Below, one piece after another: positions 9,575 through 21,369 of a stretch of DNA of 29,719 nt (position 1 is its first letter; every line of letters starts with the position of its first letter). The DNA lies in NCBI GenBank assembly GCA_018398765.1, contig JAHBMJ010005744.1, forward strand, positions 5,904 through 35,622, written 5' to 3'. The DNA is from Chromera velia. Its lineage: Eukaryota > Sar > Chromeraceae. Under the pieces are notes generated by a model. It was not told the DNA's origin, ran no database searches, and saw only the letters and a list, made by a program, of their open reading frames with translations. Position numbers and translations under genes: made by a program.

Positions 9575-12500
9575 TGAGTGAGAGTCCGTGTGTGTGAGTG
9601 TGTGTGCATGCGCAGAGAGAGACAGCAAGAGGGACAATCAATATGTGCTGAGTGTTTTGGGTCGCCAGCTTGCCAGTTTTTACATGAATGCACTTTCATC
9701 GATTTATTTACGTTCTAATTTTCGCGGTTTTGGGCTCCCTCCACTCCCTTCTTTCTCGATCATTTTGTTCCCCTTCCATACTTGTCCGAAGAGTGGTGCT
9801 CTTCGTCTCTGAAACCATGTATTGTCTCTGTCTTGAAAGAAAGCGGACAAAAGAGGACTCCACTCTCATCTGTTTTCCATGCCTGCGCCAGTGAGTACCG
9901 ACATTGACGTTCGCTTGTTGTCGCTGTTTGTGTTCGGCTCTTTGACCTGTCTGTCCGTCTGTCGATTTGACTCCCTCCCTCTCTCCCGGCTGGGAGGTGC
10001 AGCTGATGTGCGGGACGTGGCGTGGTTCGGGGATTCTGTCCATTTCGCCTCTGCGGGGTTTGACGGTATGATATCGATCTGCCATGTGAATGGAGGTACG
10101 TTGAGAGGTCTCTTTCCTCCCATGCCTGCAGACAGGGGGGGTGCATTTGGGCGGTTCTGCATGGCTTGGGCAGGCAGAGGGGGGGCAAGAGATTAATGGG
10201 TACCTACACTGCTAGATATACATACAGCAATTCGGACACGATTGAGTGACTCGAGAAATGAAATTATGCAATAAATCAATCTGTGTTAATTCTGCTGTGC
10301 ATTCCGCTGGATCGATACATTGATGGATGGATGGGTGCAGCTGTGTTGTTCCGATTAGAAGGCCACAACAGTTGGGTGAACGGAGTGGCAGTCGACCCTC
10401 GGGGGGAACTGTTGGTCTCTCAGGTCGGTCGGTCGGTCGGTCGATTCACACATGCAGGGGGATGGGTGGATGGATGGGTATGGCGGTTTTTTTTTCTCTT
10501 CGTTTAGGTGGCTTCTCAGAATTTTTGTTGGTCCTGCGTAAACAAAACTCGGCTGTTTGCACCCGCGTCTTTCTTTCTTTCTTTCTTTCTTTCCTTCCTT
10601 CCTTCCTTCCTTCCTTCTTTCTTTCTTTCCTTCCTTCCTTCCTCACTTTCTGTGGGGCTCTTGAGGAAGCTGGGCCCGTTCCTTGTTGTGCGTGTGCGTG
10701 CCACAGATTTCTTCTGTCTGTCTGACCACCAGGGAAAGGAAAGGAAAGGAGACGACCTTTTCGTGGGGGGGTGCAAAAGAAAAAAGTGTCCCTCCCTGCC
10801 TCCCTGCCTGCAGATGAACGAGAGACGCGCGCTTGTCTGGCATGCGGGGGGCTGGAATGAGCATGAGGGGTCGGGCTCTTCCTCCTCTTCCTCTGCCTGC
10901 CCGCCGGGTGTCGTCCGAGCCGTCTCCGGTCGTGCGAATAGAATGAAGTGCATTGCGGACGTTCGGGTCAGCAGCGGGGGGGGGGCCTGTTGAATTGGAG
11001 TGAGTTTGGTCTTTCTATCAGGCCACTATTGCTTTCCCGTCGCCTCTGGTTCCTTCTCGCGCTCCCGCCTTGTCACTTTCCTGGAACGAAGAGTGCTTTC
11101 TTTGCGTATTCTGTAGGGTCGTTCTCACGTTCCTTTTCTTTCTTTTTCTTCTTTTTCCTTTGTCCCTGCGCTCTCACGAGTGCCTTCATTTCCTTTAAAG
11201 CCCTTCCGTGTGTGTGTGCGCATGCAGCCTCCATTCGATAGGAGCACTCGCAACCCTGCTTGGTTCCTTCGGCCCTCGTCAGTCTCTCTGTCTGTCCGTC
11301 TGTCTCAATCAATCAAAAGGGGAGGGGGAAAGGAAGGTGTAGTGCACATGCAAAAGGGAATCAGTTCGGTCTGAGAAATGGAGGGGGATGTTGCTAGGAC
11401 GAATCTCAAGGAATAGGGGGTGAGATTTGGCTTCTGCAATTTTGCTTTGTGTCTCGAGAGAGCACGGAGGATGATGAGTGTGGTCTGTAGGATCTTCAGG
11501 CTTTCTTTGTTTGGTGCAGAAGAATGACCACAGGGGATGTCAAAAAAGGGGGGGGAAATACGACCAGACAGAGGTCAAGGGGTGATGAAAAGGGGTCAAG
11601 GCGGGCTGATGAAAGAAAAGGGCCATCCCCATCCCACCCCGCCCTCTGTTTTATTGATGGAATACAAAACGAAGGAAGCCTTTTTCTTCTCTCCGCTTCT
11701 CATCTGCGTGCAGCGTTCTCTGACAGGCATGTCTCCCAGGGGGATGGGGGGAAGAGTTAGTTCTTCATGCGTGCGTGCGTGCCGTTAACGGCCTCTGTTT
11801 CCTCCCTTGCTTGCTTTGTTCAGTCTCTCCCTTGCTTGCTTCTGATCCCCCCCCCCGGCCATGTGTCCGTACCTTTGCAGCTGGGACCCTACAGGCAGTT
11901 TTGTGTGTTTTCCCAATGGGGCAGTCAAGGGGCAGCGCTTCGGTCAGCCATTCAGTCGACAGACAGACAGACAGACAGACAGACACAATCACTACGTCCG
12001 TCCAAATGAAGAAAGGAAGGCCACACGAGGAAAGCAGAGAGGCAATGAAGAAGCGAAACACGTTACGTTGAATTCTATTCGAGGGGCAAGGGATCGGATT
12101 CTGCGAGCCAGGGAGGCCGGAGGATGTGGAGAGTGAGGGCAAAACCCAAAAGAGAAAGTTAAGGACAGGTCTCTTGTCGGACTCCCATTCATTCATTCAT
12201 TCATTCATTGATTCATTCATTCTCTTCATGCAACCGTTGTTTGTTTGTTTGTATGAATTGAAAGAAACCGTACATGCATGGATGCAGCTGCTCTCTTTCC
12301 ACGGGACGACTTCGACCACGTGCCGCTGAGGCCGCACGGGCACATCGCGCCTGTCTCTGTTGTGGTGGGTCGATCAGACAGACGGACAGACTGCACGAGA
12401 TCTTCTTTTTTCACTTGATTTACAGACACAAAGGCAACAGCACAGGGAAAGGTGCAAACTAAAGGGAGAGCCCGGAAAGAACTTCTCTCGCTTGTCGCTG

Positions 12501-15500
12501 TGCTGTACGCACATCTGAGGAATTTATCACCGCAGCTCCTCACTCCCATTCCCCCTATGCACTATCCCTCTTGACCCTTGTCCGCCTTTCCATCTTCCCT
12601 CCCGCAACCTTCCTGCTTTACCATCGCAGCGCTTCTCACCGCGCATCTATCGACGCTTGCGGCCGAATGAGCAACGGGACACAGATTCCGACGCTGGTGT
12701 AGATGAGCAGACCGTCCGAGCAAACGCGCACCGCTGGGTGAGGAAGAAAAAGATCGAGGTCGATTCTTTGGACGCCTCAGAGCTCTGCGTGATGCTGTGC
12801 ATCGGTAGGTGTTGACGGAAGGAAACATGAACCAGAGCTTTGAAGTGTGTTGAATTGATGCGGTGCCCTTCAGAATAACCTCTTTCTCGCATTCTTCGTC
12901 GTTTTCGTCGCCCTGCTGTGTTGATTTGCGCTGTCCTCAGCTTGCGCTTCTGTATGTTCATGTCCCCCTTTCTCTTTCTGAGAGGATGTGGACCCCTTGC
13001 TCGCAAACGTAGCAAACGCCGTTTCCTGTCTGACCGGACTTGCATGAGCAGAAGCAGCAACGTGACCTGTCTGCACCACCATTACCCGTGCTCTCTCTGG
13101 TGTTGCAGTGTCGACTGACGGCACTGCGAGTGTTTGGCGTTGTGGCGTGGAGGCAGAGGAGGACGAAGAAAAGAAATCTGAGGCGGTGGAGGGGGGCAAA
13201 GGAGGAGAGAGTTCATCACAGGGGGGCGAGGTGAGAGAGGAAGGGGAGGAGGATGGCACCCCGGGGTCTGCATCTGGATGGAGCAGCCCTGCAGGAGATG
13301 TGCAGATGGGGGATGCATCTTCATCGTCTCTAGGAGAGTGGGGGGCAGGGGGAGACTCCCCTGTTGCCGCTTCGTCGTTTTCAGGGCGTGACAGAGAAAA
13401 CGGGGAAGGATCTGACGTTTCAAAGGACAGAAAGGACGGAGGGATGGGAGTAGGGGGGATGGGAGAGAGGGCGGGGGCGGCCTCTCGACAGAAACAAAAG
13501 GAAAGAAGGATGAGCGAGAGTTCCAAGGGGACTGGAAAGAAAGGGAAGGAGAGAAAGAGTGAGAAAATCAGTAATCGCACAGTTTGTGTTGGCGTAATTC
13601 AGGACACCTGCGACGAGCTCGGGTCCATCACTGACATTTCCTGGTTGGTGCGTTGCGGGCTGAAACTGGCGCCATCTGTTTTTTTTTGTTTTTTTAATCG
13701 ACCTTTTTGATTCCCTTGCGTTTCCTTTGAACTGCTGCCCATTCTTGCTAACGTTCCGACCGTCTTTTCCTGGAAGTTTCCCTTTAATCTTGTCCTGTAC
13801 AGAACAAGCTGCATGTGTCACACATGAGAATCACACCAGAAGTCCTTTTTTCTTTGTCTGCCTTGGAGTCTCTCTCTCTGCGGCGTTACCCCTTTTCTCC
13901 CCTGTCTTTCACCTTCTCTCTGTCATCTGACACGTGTAGAGACCAACCTCCGTCTATAGAACGTTCGGAACCAAAACCGCATTTAATTTGTTGACTGCTT
14001 CTCCAATGACAATGCAGGGATCACACAGGTCTTGTACTCGCGCTAGGAGGGTCTGACGGGGCGGTGGCGGCGCTCTGGTTTCACCCTGAAGGTCTGTCTA
14101 CCTACCTGCGTGTCCGTTTGTATACCTACCTGCCTGGCTGCCTGCAAGACAGTGTGTCTGTCTGTCAGAGATCTTTGCAAGCGAATCTTGATTTTTTCAT
14201 GTTGCCCCGTCTCGAAAAAAAGGAAGGAAGGGGTCTTGACTGACGCAGACAGACCGGGATCCTGTGCACAGGTCTGCTTCACTTCACCTCTTCTCTTCTG
14301 GTATCTCTTCCCTTCCTCCATACGCTCCATAGTTGGTCTCTCTGTTTCTCTTCGCATTCCGTTACCTCCTCGATCGATCGAGATGGGTGCGTGCAGAACT
14401 CCAGGCAGTCCCTATTCTCCCAGAAGACATGCCGACTCTACGCCCTCCCTCGGTCGGTAAGTTCTTCTTTTGAGTCGACCCGTCATGTCAGTCAGACAGT
14501 GGGCTTCCTTTTCTTTCTTCAATTCTCGTTTTCTTCTTGCATGCCGGTATGACGGCTTCTATCTTTGAGGCCAGAGTTGGCATGACGGATTGATGGGTCT
14601 CCTTCCGCCAGCCCGGTGGGAGGCATCCCGGGGAGGGAATGCTTCGACGCCATGAACACCCAACCTTCTTTATTTGTCCTTTTGCTTCCTCTTGGTGTTT
14701 TCTGGTCGACATCCGGATTGCTGGGGCTGCGGCGGGTGACCGTGCTGTGCTTTCTCACACTTTGTCTGCATGCCTTCGATCTCCTCGATCGGCTTGCTGC
14801 AGATTGCCGCGCTCCTCAGACTAAGACAAAGTGTGAACAACAGCAAACCCGCACAGGCAGCAGGAGGGAATAACGTGTCTGGTCCGAGCAACGTCGGAGG
14901 CACGTCGGGAGGAGGGGGGGGGAGACTGAACGTTTCTGGTGGTACCGAAAATAAAACTGTACAGTCGTCAGGAGAGGGATCTAGTTCCCCCTCCGCTGGT
15001 GCTGCTGCTGCGCGTTCTTCTGCGGCAGGGGATGTCGAACAGCAGCAAGGACAGAGTGGAGGGGTTTCATCTTCGTCATCTTCCTCCGCTGCCGCTCCTT
15101 CTACGGCTCAGCAGGTGTCTTCCTCTCCGTCAGCAGCCTCGCCTGCAGTTCTGGTGACGATGCAATCGATTCTTGAACATCAGAGGAAAACGACGACACG
15201 CAAAGAACCGGACGGGAGAAGACGCATTCGGCCTTTTTTGCTTCCTGAAGACTTTTTCGTGGAGGAAGAGAGAGCGCTCAGGTAAGCCTTCCGCGTTTTT
15301 TCTTTTCTGTTTGTCGGCCGTTCGCTCGCTCATCCTTTCATATTTTCATTCTTTTGCTGCAGGAGACAGAGAGGCAGAAAGAAAGAAAGAAAGAAAGAAA
15401 GAAAAGAAAGAAAGAAAGAAAGAAAGAAGGAAAGAAAGAAAGAAAGAAAGAAAGAAAGGAAGGAAGAAAGAAAGAAAGAAAAAAGGAAAGGAAAGGAAAG

Positions 15501-18388
15501 AAAGCGAAAAGCAGAAACCGAAGCGACAGAAGGAGTGGTGGTGCAGTCTTGTCACTCCTGCTATTCAGTCGTTGTGTTTTACGCCCTTCTTTCTTTTTTG
15601 AGACCCATTTTAACTGAAGTAAGTTCTTGTTGCCATTTGCAGGGATGCGTGTGAAGAGTCCGCACAGGACCAGGGTCCTTCCCTGACAGCAGAGGAAAGA
15701 GACGCCCTCCCCCTCGTACTGCAGTCAAACCTCCCCCCGACCTCTCTGACCCTCAACTTCGACACCGTATCCCCAACAGAAGAACAAAATGGAGCCCCGG
15801 CCCCGGCAAAGAGAACGATGGGCCAATGGCTTAAACGTCCGGACGAGCCTCTTCCTTCAAAAAGGGCGGAGGATGTCCTTCCTGTGTCCGGAGGGCCCAA
15901 TCAGAGGTCCCCTGGCCGGGGCCCTGGGGACCCTCGAAAGAAGAGGCCCCGGCCGTCCGAGGCAGATCCTCCCTCGATGCAGCAGCCAAGCGTTTCTTCC
16001 ACAGCAGCAGCAGAGCAGCAGGCGGGGGCAGAGCAAAGCCTGAAGGCAACCAAAAAGAGAAAAATCGCCCCGGTACCTCTCGACCAAGACTTCCCCCCTG
16101 CCCCCCCCCCTGCACAGGCAGAAGGGCCCCAACAAGCGCGTGTGCCCGCCCCGTCCCTTCTTCCGCAACACCCCCCCGAGACACAACACTCCCTTGCAGC
16201 TGCCGCATCCCTCTCTGCAGTTGCTGCTGCTGGTGCCACCGCTGGCCAAGGTCTTCCGGTTTCCTTTTCCCTTCAGCAGCCTGTTGTGTCTCCTGTTCCC
16301 CGTCTGAGGTTTCTCTTCTCCCAGCAGCCCCCTCTCGCCCCTAGAGACAAGAAACCCCAACGTTCTGTTTCTTTGTTACTGCATAAACCTTGCTGGAAGC
16401 TGACTCAGCACAAACCAGATGACGTGGCAAAAGCCCCGAAGGCATCGGGAACCTCGCCGCTGTGGCTGGAGGCGTCGCGCACGACCAAAGAGGGGGGCGG
16501 AGAGGGAGAGGAGGGCACGCGGCTGGTCTTGACGCGTTTTGAGGGTGATGAAATACAGGAGAAGAAGGGGGTAAGCAAATGGTAGAAGGGATGCAAGAGG
16601 GCAAGAATTGTGTGAAAGGGAGTTGAGGGGCAGAAGGCATTAGGAGAGAGACGCTGTCATGGAGAGAAATGTGTGATTGAGCTTTATTGTCCGAATGAAG
16701 CGATTTATCAGAAATTTGGAAGAGAATCTTAAATATTTGTCTTTGATGAGTGAACGAAGACGGTGCTTTTTCTTTCAATATGAAATGCATGAAGGCCGGC
16801 AGGAGACAGATTCGGAGAAACGAAAGACCGAAAAGAGCCTGCTAAGGTGTGGCTGGAAAGAATGGATGAATGCTTCCAATAACCTTATCCTCTTTCGCAG
16901 CCCACTCGTTTTCTTTTTGAAATTTGCCAAACAGAATTTCATAGTAACTTCAAGCGCTTATTCCCCTCTGGGAAATTTCATCCTGCCTGTGTGTCTGTCT
17001 CTCTTTTGCTGCAGTGGAACTGTTTCTTCCCGCACAAGGAGGTTCTAGATGTTGCCGCCCACTCTCTGTCTCGTGTCGTCGCTCTCTTTCTGAGAGAGTG
17101 TGGGGGCGGTGGGAGAGCGTTTCGCGTCTCCGTGATGCTCCTCGACAGGGATAGCGGGGAGGAGATTGGGGGTCCTGTGCTGATCCCCTCTCGCTCGGGG
17201 GGGGTACTTGCGTCCAGCATTGACAGTACTGGTGCATTCCTCGTCGCAGTCACCGAGGAAGGACAGATGCTGCTGTGGCAGATCTCCTCCGTCTGCACGA
17301 GACGGCAGCCCTCTCGAGCGTCCCTCTGCCTGCGTCTGGTTCCTTTTCAGACGGCGACGGAGACGGGAGAGAGTTCAGAGGAAGTGGACCTAAAGGCACA
17401 ACGCCTGTGGGAAATCGCCTCCTCATCTCTCTCCTTATCACTTCCGTCAACACTCTCAGAGGGAGCAAGCAGCTCTGTAGAAGCAGACCGTGTCATCGGA
17501 ATGAGCGTGTACCGTCAGGAAACCCTGCGTCTTCTGCATCGGGAGAAGGTTGAGGGACTGGTCGATACCGGCCACAGTCTCCAGCAGAGCACCGTGCCCA
17601 GGTGCGAGGTCCATGTGCTGCCTCGGCCCTTTGAGCCTGTCCCTCGCGCCTTTGTGGACCCTGTCGGATCTAGGGGTCCCCCCCCTGTGCTGTTGATTTC
17701 CCATCCCACAGAGGAAACACGAGGCAACGGAGACACAAAAATGGTCTCCCTGCTGGCTGGTGGACTTTGGCATGATTTGCCTGCCCACAGGCGACCAGAG
17801 AGCGAGGCTGCTTCACCCTGTCTCCTGCAGTGCCTTTTAGGTTCGCGCTTGAAGAGGGAAGGGGGCGGTTGTGAGGTTTCGCTCAGCGCAGCGAATCAGA
17901 CACAGACAGAGGGGGAGAGACAACAGAGCCCCCCGGCACAAAGCCAGCAGGACCGACTGGATCCCTCTCAACTCACTAGTCAAGTAAGCGAGGGACTTTT
18001 TTTGTTTCTGGTGTTGGTTGCACACCTCTGATTTGGTTCGCTTTTTGAGGAGAGATTGAAAGGACTGCCCGGCTGTTATTTGTCTCTTTCTGTCTCTGCT
18101 TCCTGTTTGAGCTTTTTTCATTCCATTTTTTCGTTGGGTGAACCTCCGGAAGGCACTGCGACACTCGTGCAACTCTGTCGCACAGAATAGAGCATCATTT
18201 TTCTTGTCCTTCGCAATGAGTGGCCCCTCTTGTTCGACCTCTTGGAAAGGAAAGGAATAGATGACTTCAATCTTATGTAAAGCCCTAGTCGCTTGGTATG
18301 TTGATTTCCAGTGCAAAGCGCATTGCTCCCATCTTGTGAGGCACTTACATGAATGCATGTGTGCGTGCGTGCGTGTGTGGGTGTGTGG

Positions 18389-18426
<38 letters not shown>

Positions 18427-20383
18427 CTCTGCTACTTTCTTGTGATCGCACCCCCCTTGCGCTCAGGTTGAGACAGGAGTCCGTCTCTCTGACGCTGAGG
18501 GCATTTTGCAACTGCTCTTCGACACCTTCCAAGTTGTCGCAGTGCGGCAGCAGCTTCTTTTGAATGGTACTTCCGAAAGGGAAATTCAGTCAAAAGACAA
18601 GAGCGCTCTTTTGAAGGAAGTGTCGAAGGTCAGAGATCCATATGCAATGTTTTGTTTTCAACTGAATCTTTCCTGTGTTGAGTATTGGGGGTCCAAAAGT
18701 GGAAGCTGGAACGCGTGCCTTTGTGATCTTACTTTGCTCCTCTGTGACGACAACAGTAAGGCGAGGTTCAGTTCGAGAAACGGGATTTCCACCGTTCTTC
18801 CTCTTTCATCCCACAAACGCTGTCCGGCGGCCTCCAAAATCAATAGAAGCAGCAGCAAGTGCGAGCCAAATAGGGGTCCATCCGGCTCTGTGGCACATGC
18901 TGATTCCTTCTTGCTTAGTCTTCCTCTGCGTACAAGAGAACGAGCCCCTCCTCTTTTTTGGACCAGTGCCTACTTTTTGTTCGTTCCTTTGTTCTCTGTC
19001 CATATATCGATAAATGTGTGTCGGTGATGCGTCTACGTGCAGGTCTCTCCTCACCTGTCGGAGATCATCCCGCTGATTGTCGGGACGGCAGCAGCATTCG
19101 AGGTCTCTCCCGGCACCCCCTCGGCTTTTTGCCGGACACGAGGGGACGCGTGGAGACTCTGTATCAAGGGGGGGGGCAGGGGAGGGAGTCCGTCCGGTCT
19201 GGAGACGGCACTCTTCCGTCTCCTTGTAGCCATGCGACGAGGGTTGTCTCTTTTGAAGATGACAGGTGCCTCTTTCGAAGAGTCGGATGAGAGCCATGAA
19301 GAAGAAGGAGACGAAGCAGGTGCCCCGGAGGTTGAGGGGGGAAAAGAAAAAAGCAGAAAGAGAAAGAGCTGCTTTGAGTGGATCGTGCTTCACGTCATCT
19401 GTCCTGTTCTCTGGGCAGTTGCCGAGGAGACAGGGAAACGGGAAGGGGTCAGAAGCTCCTCAAGGCTGCAGACAACCCAGCCAGTAGGACCAGTCGCCAT
19501 AGAAGCAGCACGCAAGCTACGCGTGTCGACCCTTGCATCCGAACTTCTCAAGACTTTGTCACCAGAAGAGTCGGGGGAAACTCCGGGGGGGGGAGGAGAA
19601 GAAGGGGTGCACGGGGGTGCACATGGGATTGCGGGAACAGACCCTGCTTCTTTTGCTGTCCCTCCCCCTGCTGCAGCAGCTGGACGTATTCCGATGTCCC
19701 TGGGAGCATTTCCCGTGTTCTCTCCCCAGCCGTCCCAACTTCCGGGCGGACTTGTAGGAGGTTCTCCTGCGGGTTTGAGTCTGTTCTCTCCCGTCATGTC
19801 TGTCCCTCTTCCGCAATCGGGGGGCTTTTTGCCGTCAGTCTTTACGGCGCCCAACTCTGTCTTTCCAGGGTTTGAGGGAGGAGGGATCGGGGTTCATGGC
19901 CTGAACGGAGACACCCATGTGAAACCTCCAGAGTCAGTCCCCGGTTCCCAACGCGCAGCGCGTAGTGCTCCCCCTGCCAAGCCCGAACCCCCTAGCGTTC
20001 GAGTTTCGAATCCCAAAGAGAAGGAGGAGAACCGGTCGGGCAGACACAGCTGCACTGACGGCCCTTTGACCATCGAAGTCGAGGTCATCGAGAGTGACGA
20101 CGAAAAGACCGCGTGCGGGGCGCTCCGGGCGGGTGTTTCTGGTTCATTCGTCGAGTCTTCTTCCAACAATAATTCCCTGGATGCAGGGGAGGGAGCAGGA
20201 AATCGGGGAGGTGTGTGGATGGACGTTGCAACCGAGTCAGCCTCCAAACCACAACACTTCCGGGCCCCCTCCATGGATCCCCCCCTTCCCCGTGCCCTTC
20301 CCGTCACTGCAGCAGGCATCGGGGTGGGCACTTGTGAGAAGGAGAGGAACGAAAATGCTTGCACGTCAAATGGGGGAGGATGA
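8606..20383 (+). CDS. HIRA: HIRA histone chaperone, 16-exon model
   Basis: HIRA deposits H3.3-H4 outside replication. Exons: 8606-8966, 9321-9479, 10003-10095, 10341-10423, 10814-10947, 11881-11942, 12288-12364, 12630-12804, 13109-13643, 14018-14091, 14397-14452, 14803-15281, 15643-16570, 17015-17983, 18467-18628, 19043-20383; 1,895 residues against about 1,000 in animals. An N-terminal seven-bladed WD40 propeller (about 34-585) includes VVRWSPDGTLLASG, DVRDVAWFGD, LFRLEGHNSWVNGVAVDP, SVVRFSPRIYRRL, VMLCIVSTDGTASVW and LALGGSDGAVAALW. The B-domain motif KEPDGRRRIRPFLL (about 737-750) parallels the ASF1-binding TADGRRRITP of animal HIRA and separates it from CAF-1B. The C-terminal Hira domain begins in exon 14 (IGGPVLIPSRSGG to GQMLLWQI, about 1123-1162). 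Low-complexity Gly/Ser/Glu insertions interrupt the propeller and linker. The exon 5 donor (10948, ATGAA|GTGCAT) and exon 11 donor (14453) were chosen for phase; GTAAGT at 14457 would shift the frame. The start is the first in-frame ATG. Confidence 0.88.
9480..9610. repeat. GT/GTCT then GA microsatellite in HIRA intron 2
   Basis: A GTGC/GTGT and GTGTCT-type tract starts directly at the intron's 5' border, passes into a pure GT run and then a GA run near 9557-9574. The donor of exon 2 (9480) is the first GT of this tract. Confidence 0.9.
10568..10642. repeat. CTTT/CTTC microsatellite in HIRA intron 4
   Basis: Blocks of CTTT, CTTC, CTTT and CTTC units give a long pyrimidine tract about 170 bp upstream of the exon 5 acceptor at 10813. 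Confidence 0.9.
11958..11985. repeat. GACA microsatellite in HIRA intron 6
   Basis: About seven GACA units begin 16 bp inside the intron that follows the exon ending at 11942. The same unit occurs in the leftmost gene's intron at 634-669 and again near 29540. Confidence 0.9.
12185..12222. repeat. ATTC microsatellite in HIRA intron 6
   Basis: Nine ATTC-like units with one ATTG variant, about 65 bp upstream of the exon 7 acceptor (12287). Confidence 0.9.
15376..15510. repeat. Long GAAA microsatellite in HIRA intron 12
   Basis: About 135 bp of GAAA units with GGAA interruptions fill the middle of the 361-bp intron between 15282 and 15642. In the sense strand the tract is pure purine, the opposite of the pyrimidine tract in intron 4. 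It produces misleading Lys/Glu/Arg-rich open frames. Confidence 0.95.
18358..18422. repeat. GT then GA microsatellite in HIRA intron 14
   Basis: GTGC and GTGTGG units pass into about fourteen GA units. It lies about 45 bp upstream of the exon 15 acceptor (18466) and has the same GT-to-GA order as the tract in intron 2. Confidence 0.9.
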
Positions 20384-20881
20384 GATTGTCCGCCTCGATC
20401 TTCATTGGGTTGAGTGAAGGGAGAGAAGGAGATGAACAGAGGGGGGGCATTTGAGGGGTCCTGCTAGGTAGGGAATGAGAGATACCAAAGCGAAAAGGAG
20501 CAGAGCCTTTCCCGATCAACTCCAAATGAAGTGTGCTGCTTTGCCACAGCTTCTCCTCCTTTCCGTCTGCATCTTTCCTTCTTCGGTCCCTCTTTCCGCC
20601 CTTCAATCTTCGTTCATTTGCGAGGTTCTTCCCTTTCCCTTCCGAGAGAGACCGGACAGTTTCGATCGAGGAAGGATCCCGATTGGAATCGTTTCCTGGA
20701 TCTGACGAGAAGCTCCGTACGTTGGTAGACTCTTTCATGGGGCCGGTTCCCATCCATGACACTCTATGCATGTGTCTTAATTTAATTGCCTTTTCTACTT
20801 CTGTTACAGTCTTGAGCAGGAAGAGACCCTGATCGCATTCCGTGGGGGCCAGCCCGGCTTAACCTAAATTAAAAGCTGCGG

Positions 20882-20906
20882 TGAGGGGCTGCATGCACGC
20901 CCCTCA
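20882..20906. other. Short hairpin with TGCATGC in the loop
   Basis: TGAGGGGC at 20882-20889 pairs exactly with GCCCCTCA at 20899-20906 around a 9-nt loop, TGCATGCAC. It lies about 500 bp past the HIRA stop codon. It could be part of the 3' untranslated region or a 3'-end processing element; neither is shown. Confidence 0.6.
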
Positions 20907-20977
20907 GAAAGAGACGAAGAGGCCACATGATCGTCATTGTAGATTGGGGGCCGCTTCGTGCGGAGATAGATGAGCTC

Positions 20978-20983
20978 AATAAA
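20978..20983 (+). promoter_or_regulatory. Candidate AATAAA polyadenylation signal for HIRA
   Basis: The first canonical AATAAA after the HIRA stop codon (20383) that I noticed. It lies about 595 bp downstream, followed by a modest GT-containing stretch. Whether this lineage uses AATAAA is not established from the sequence, so this is tentative. Confidence 0.3.
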
Positions 20984-21369
20984 AGTGCATCAAACCAGCC
21001 GGTTGCCGAAACACGTGTCGTAACATCGCACTAGACATATCGCATATGACTGAATGGCTGAGTGGTAGCTGAGCGGCTCCTAGAGCGGCTCCATGACTGA
21101 TGGCATGATATTCATCATCATCATCATACGCCATCGCCATCGGCCTATGCATGATACTAATAGATGCTAATTATGATCTACGTGTAGACAATGATATTTA
21201 GTTTAATCAACATGTTAAACTATTGAATCAGTGTGAATTTTAGTGTAAATTAGACCTAGGCATGGTTTATATATACATTCTTACATACATTCTGGACTTG
21301 GAGAATATAATGTATACACAATGTATATAAACATCATTTTAAAAAAATAGTAGAGTAATCAACTCATTA

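Larger units (their letters stand above)
20384..21369. other. HIRA 3' flank and AT-rich spacer
   Basis: Gene-free as far as I can see. The first 450 bp keep the composition of the HIRA gene and probably include its 3' untranslated region. From about 20840 the sequence becomes clearly AT-rich. It holds a small ATC microsatellite (about 21113-21127), a short hairpin and one AATAAA. Confidence 0.6.

Noticed and set aside
12870-13580. 236-codon minus-strand frame over HIRA exon 9
   Set aside because: It mirrors the Gly/Ser/Glu-rich HIRA insertion; the plus strand carries WD40 motifs at both ends.
8606-14091. Reading the WD40 gene as CAF-1 subunit B (p60) rather than HIRA
   Set aside because: The first blade resembles both, but the DGRRRIRP B-domain motif and the C-terminal Hira-domain segment are specific to HIRA.
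15346-15617. Several Lys/Arg/Glu-rich or Phe/Leu-rich open frames on both strands
   Set aside because: They translate a GAAA microsatellite inside HIRA intron 12; all frames of such a repeat stay open.
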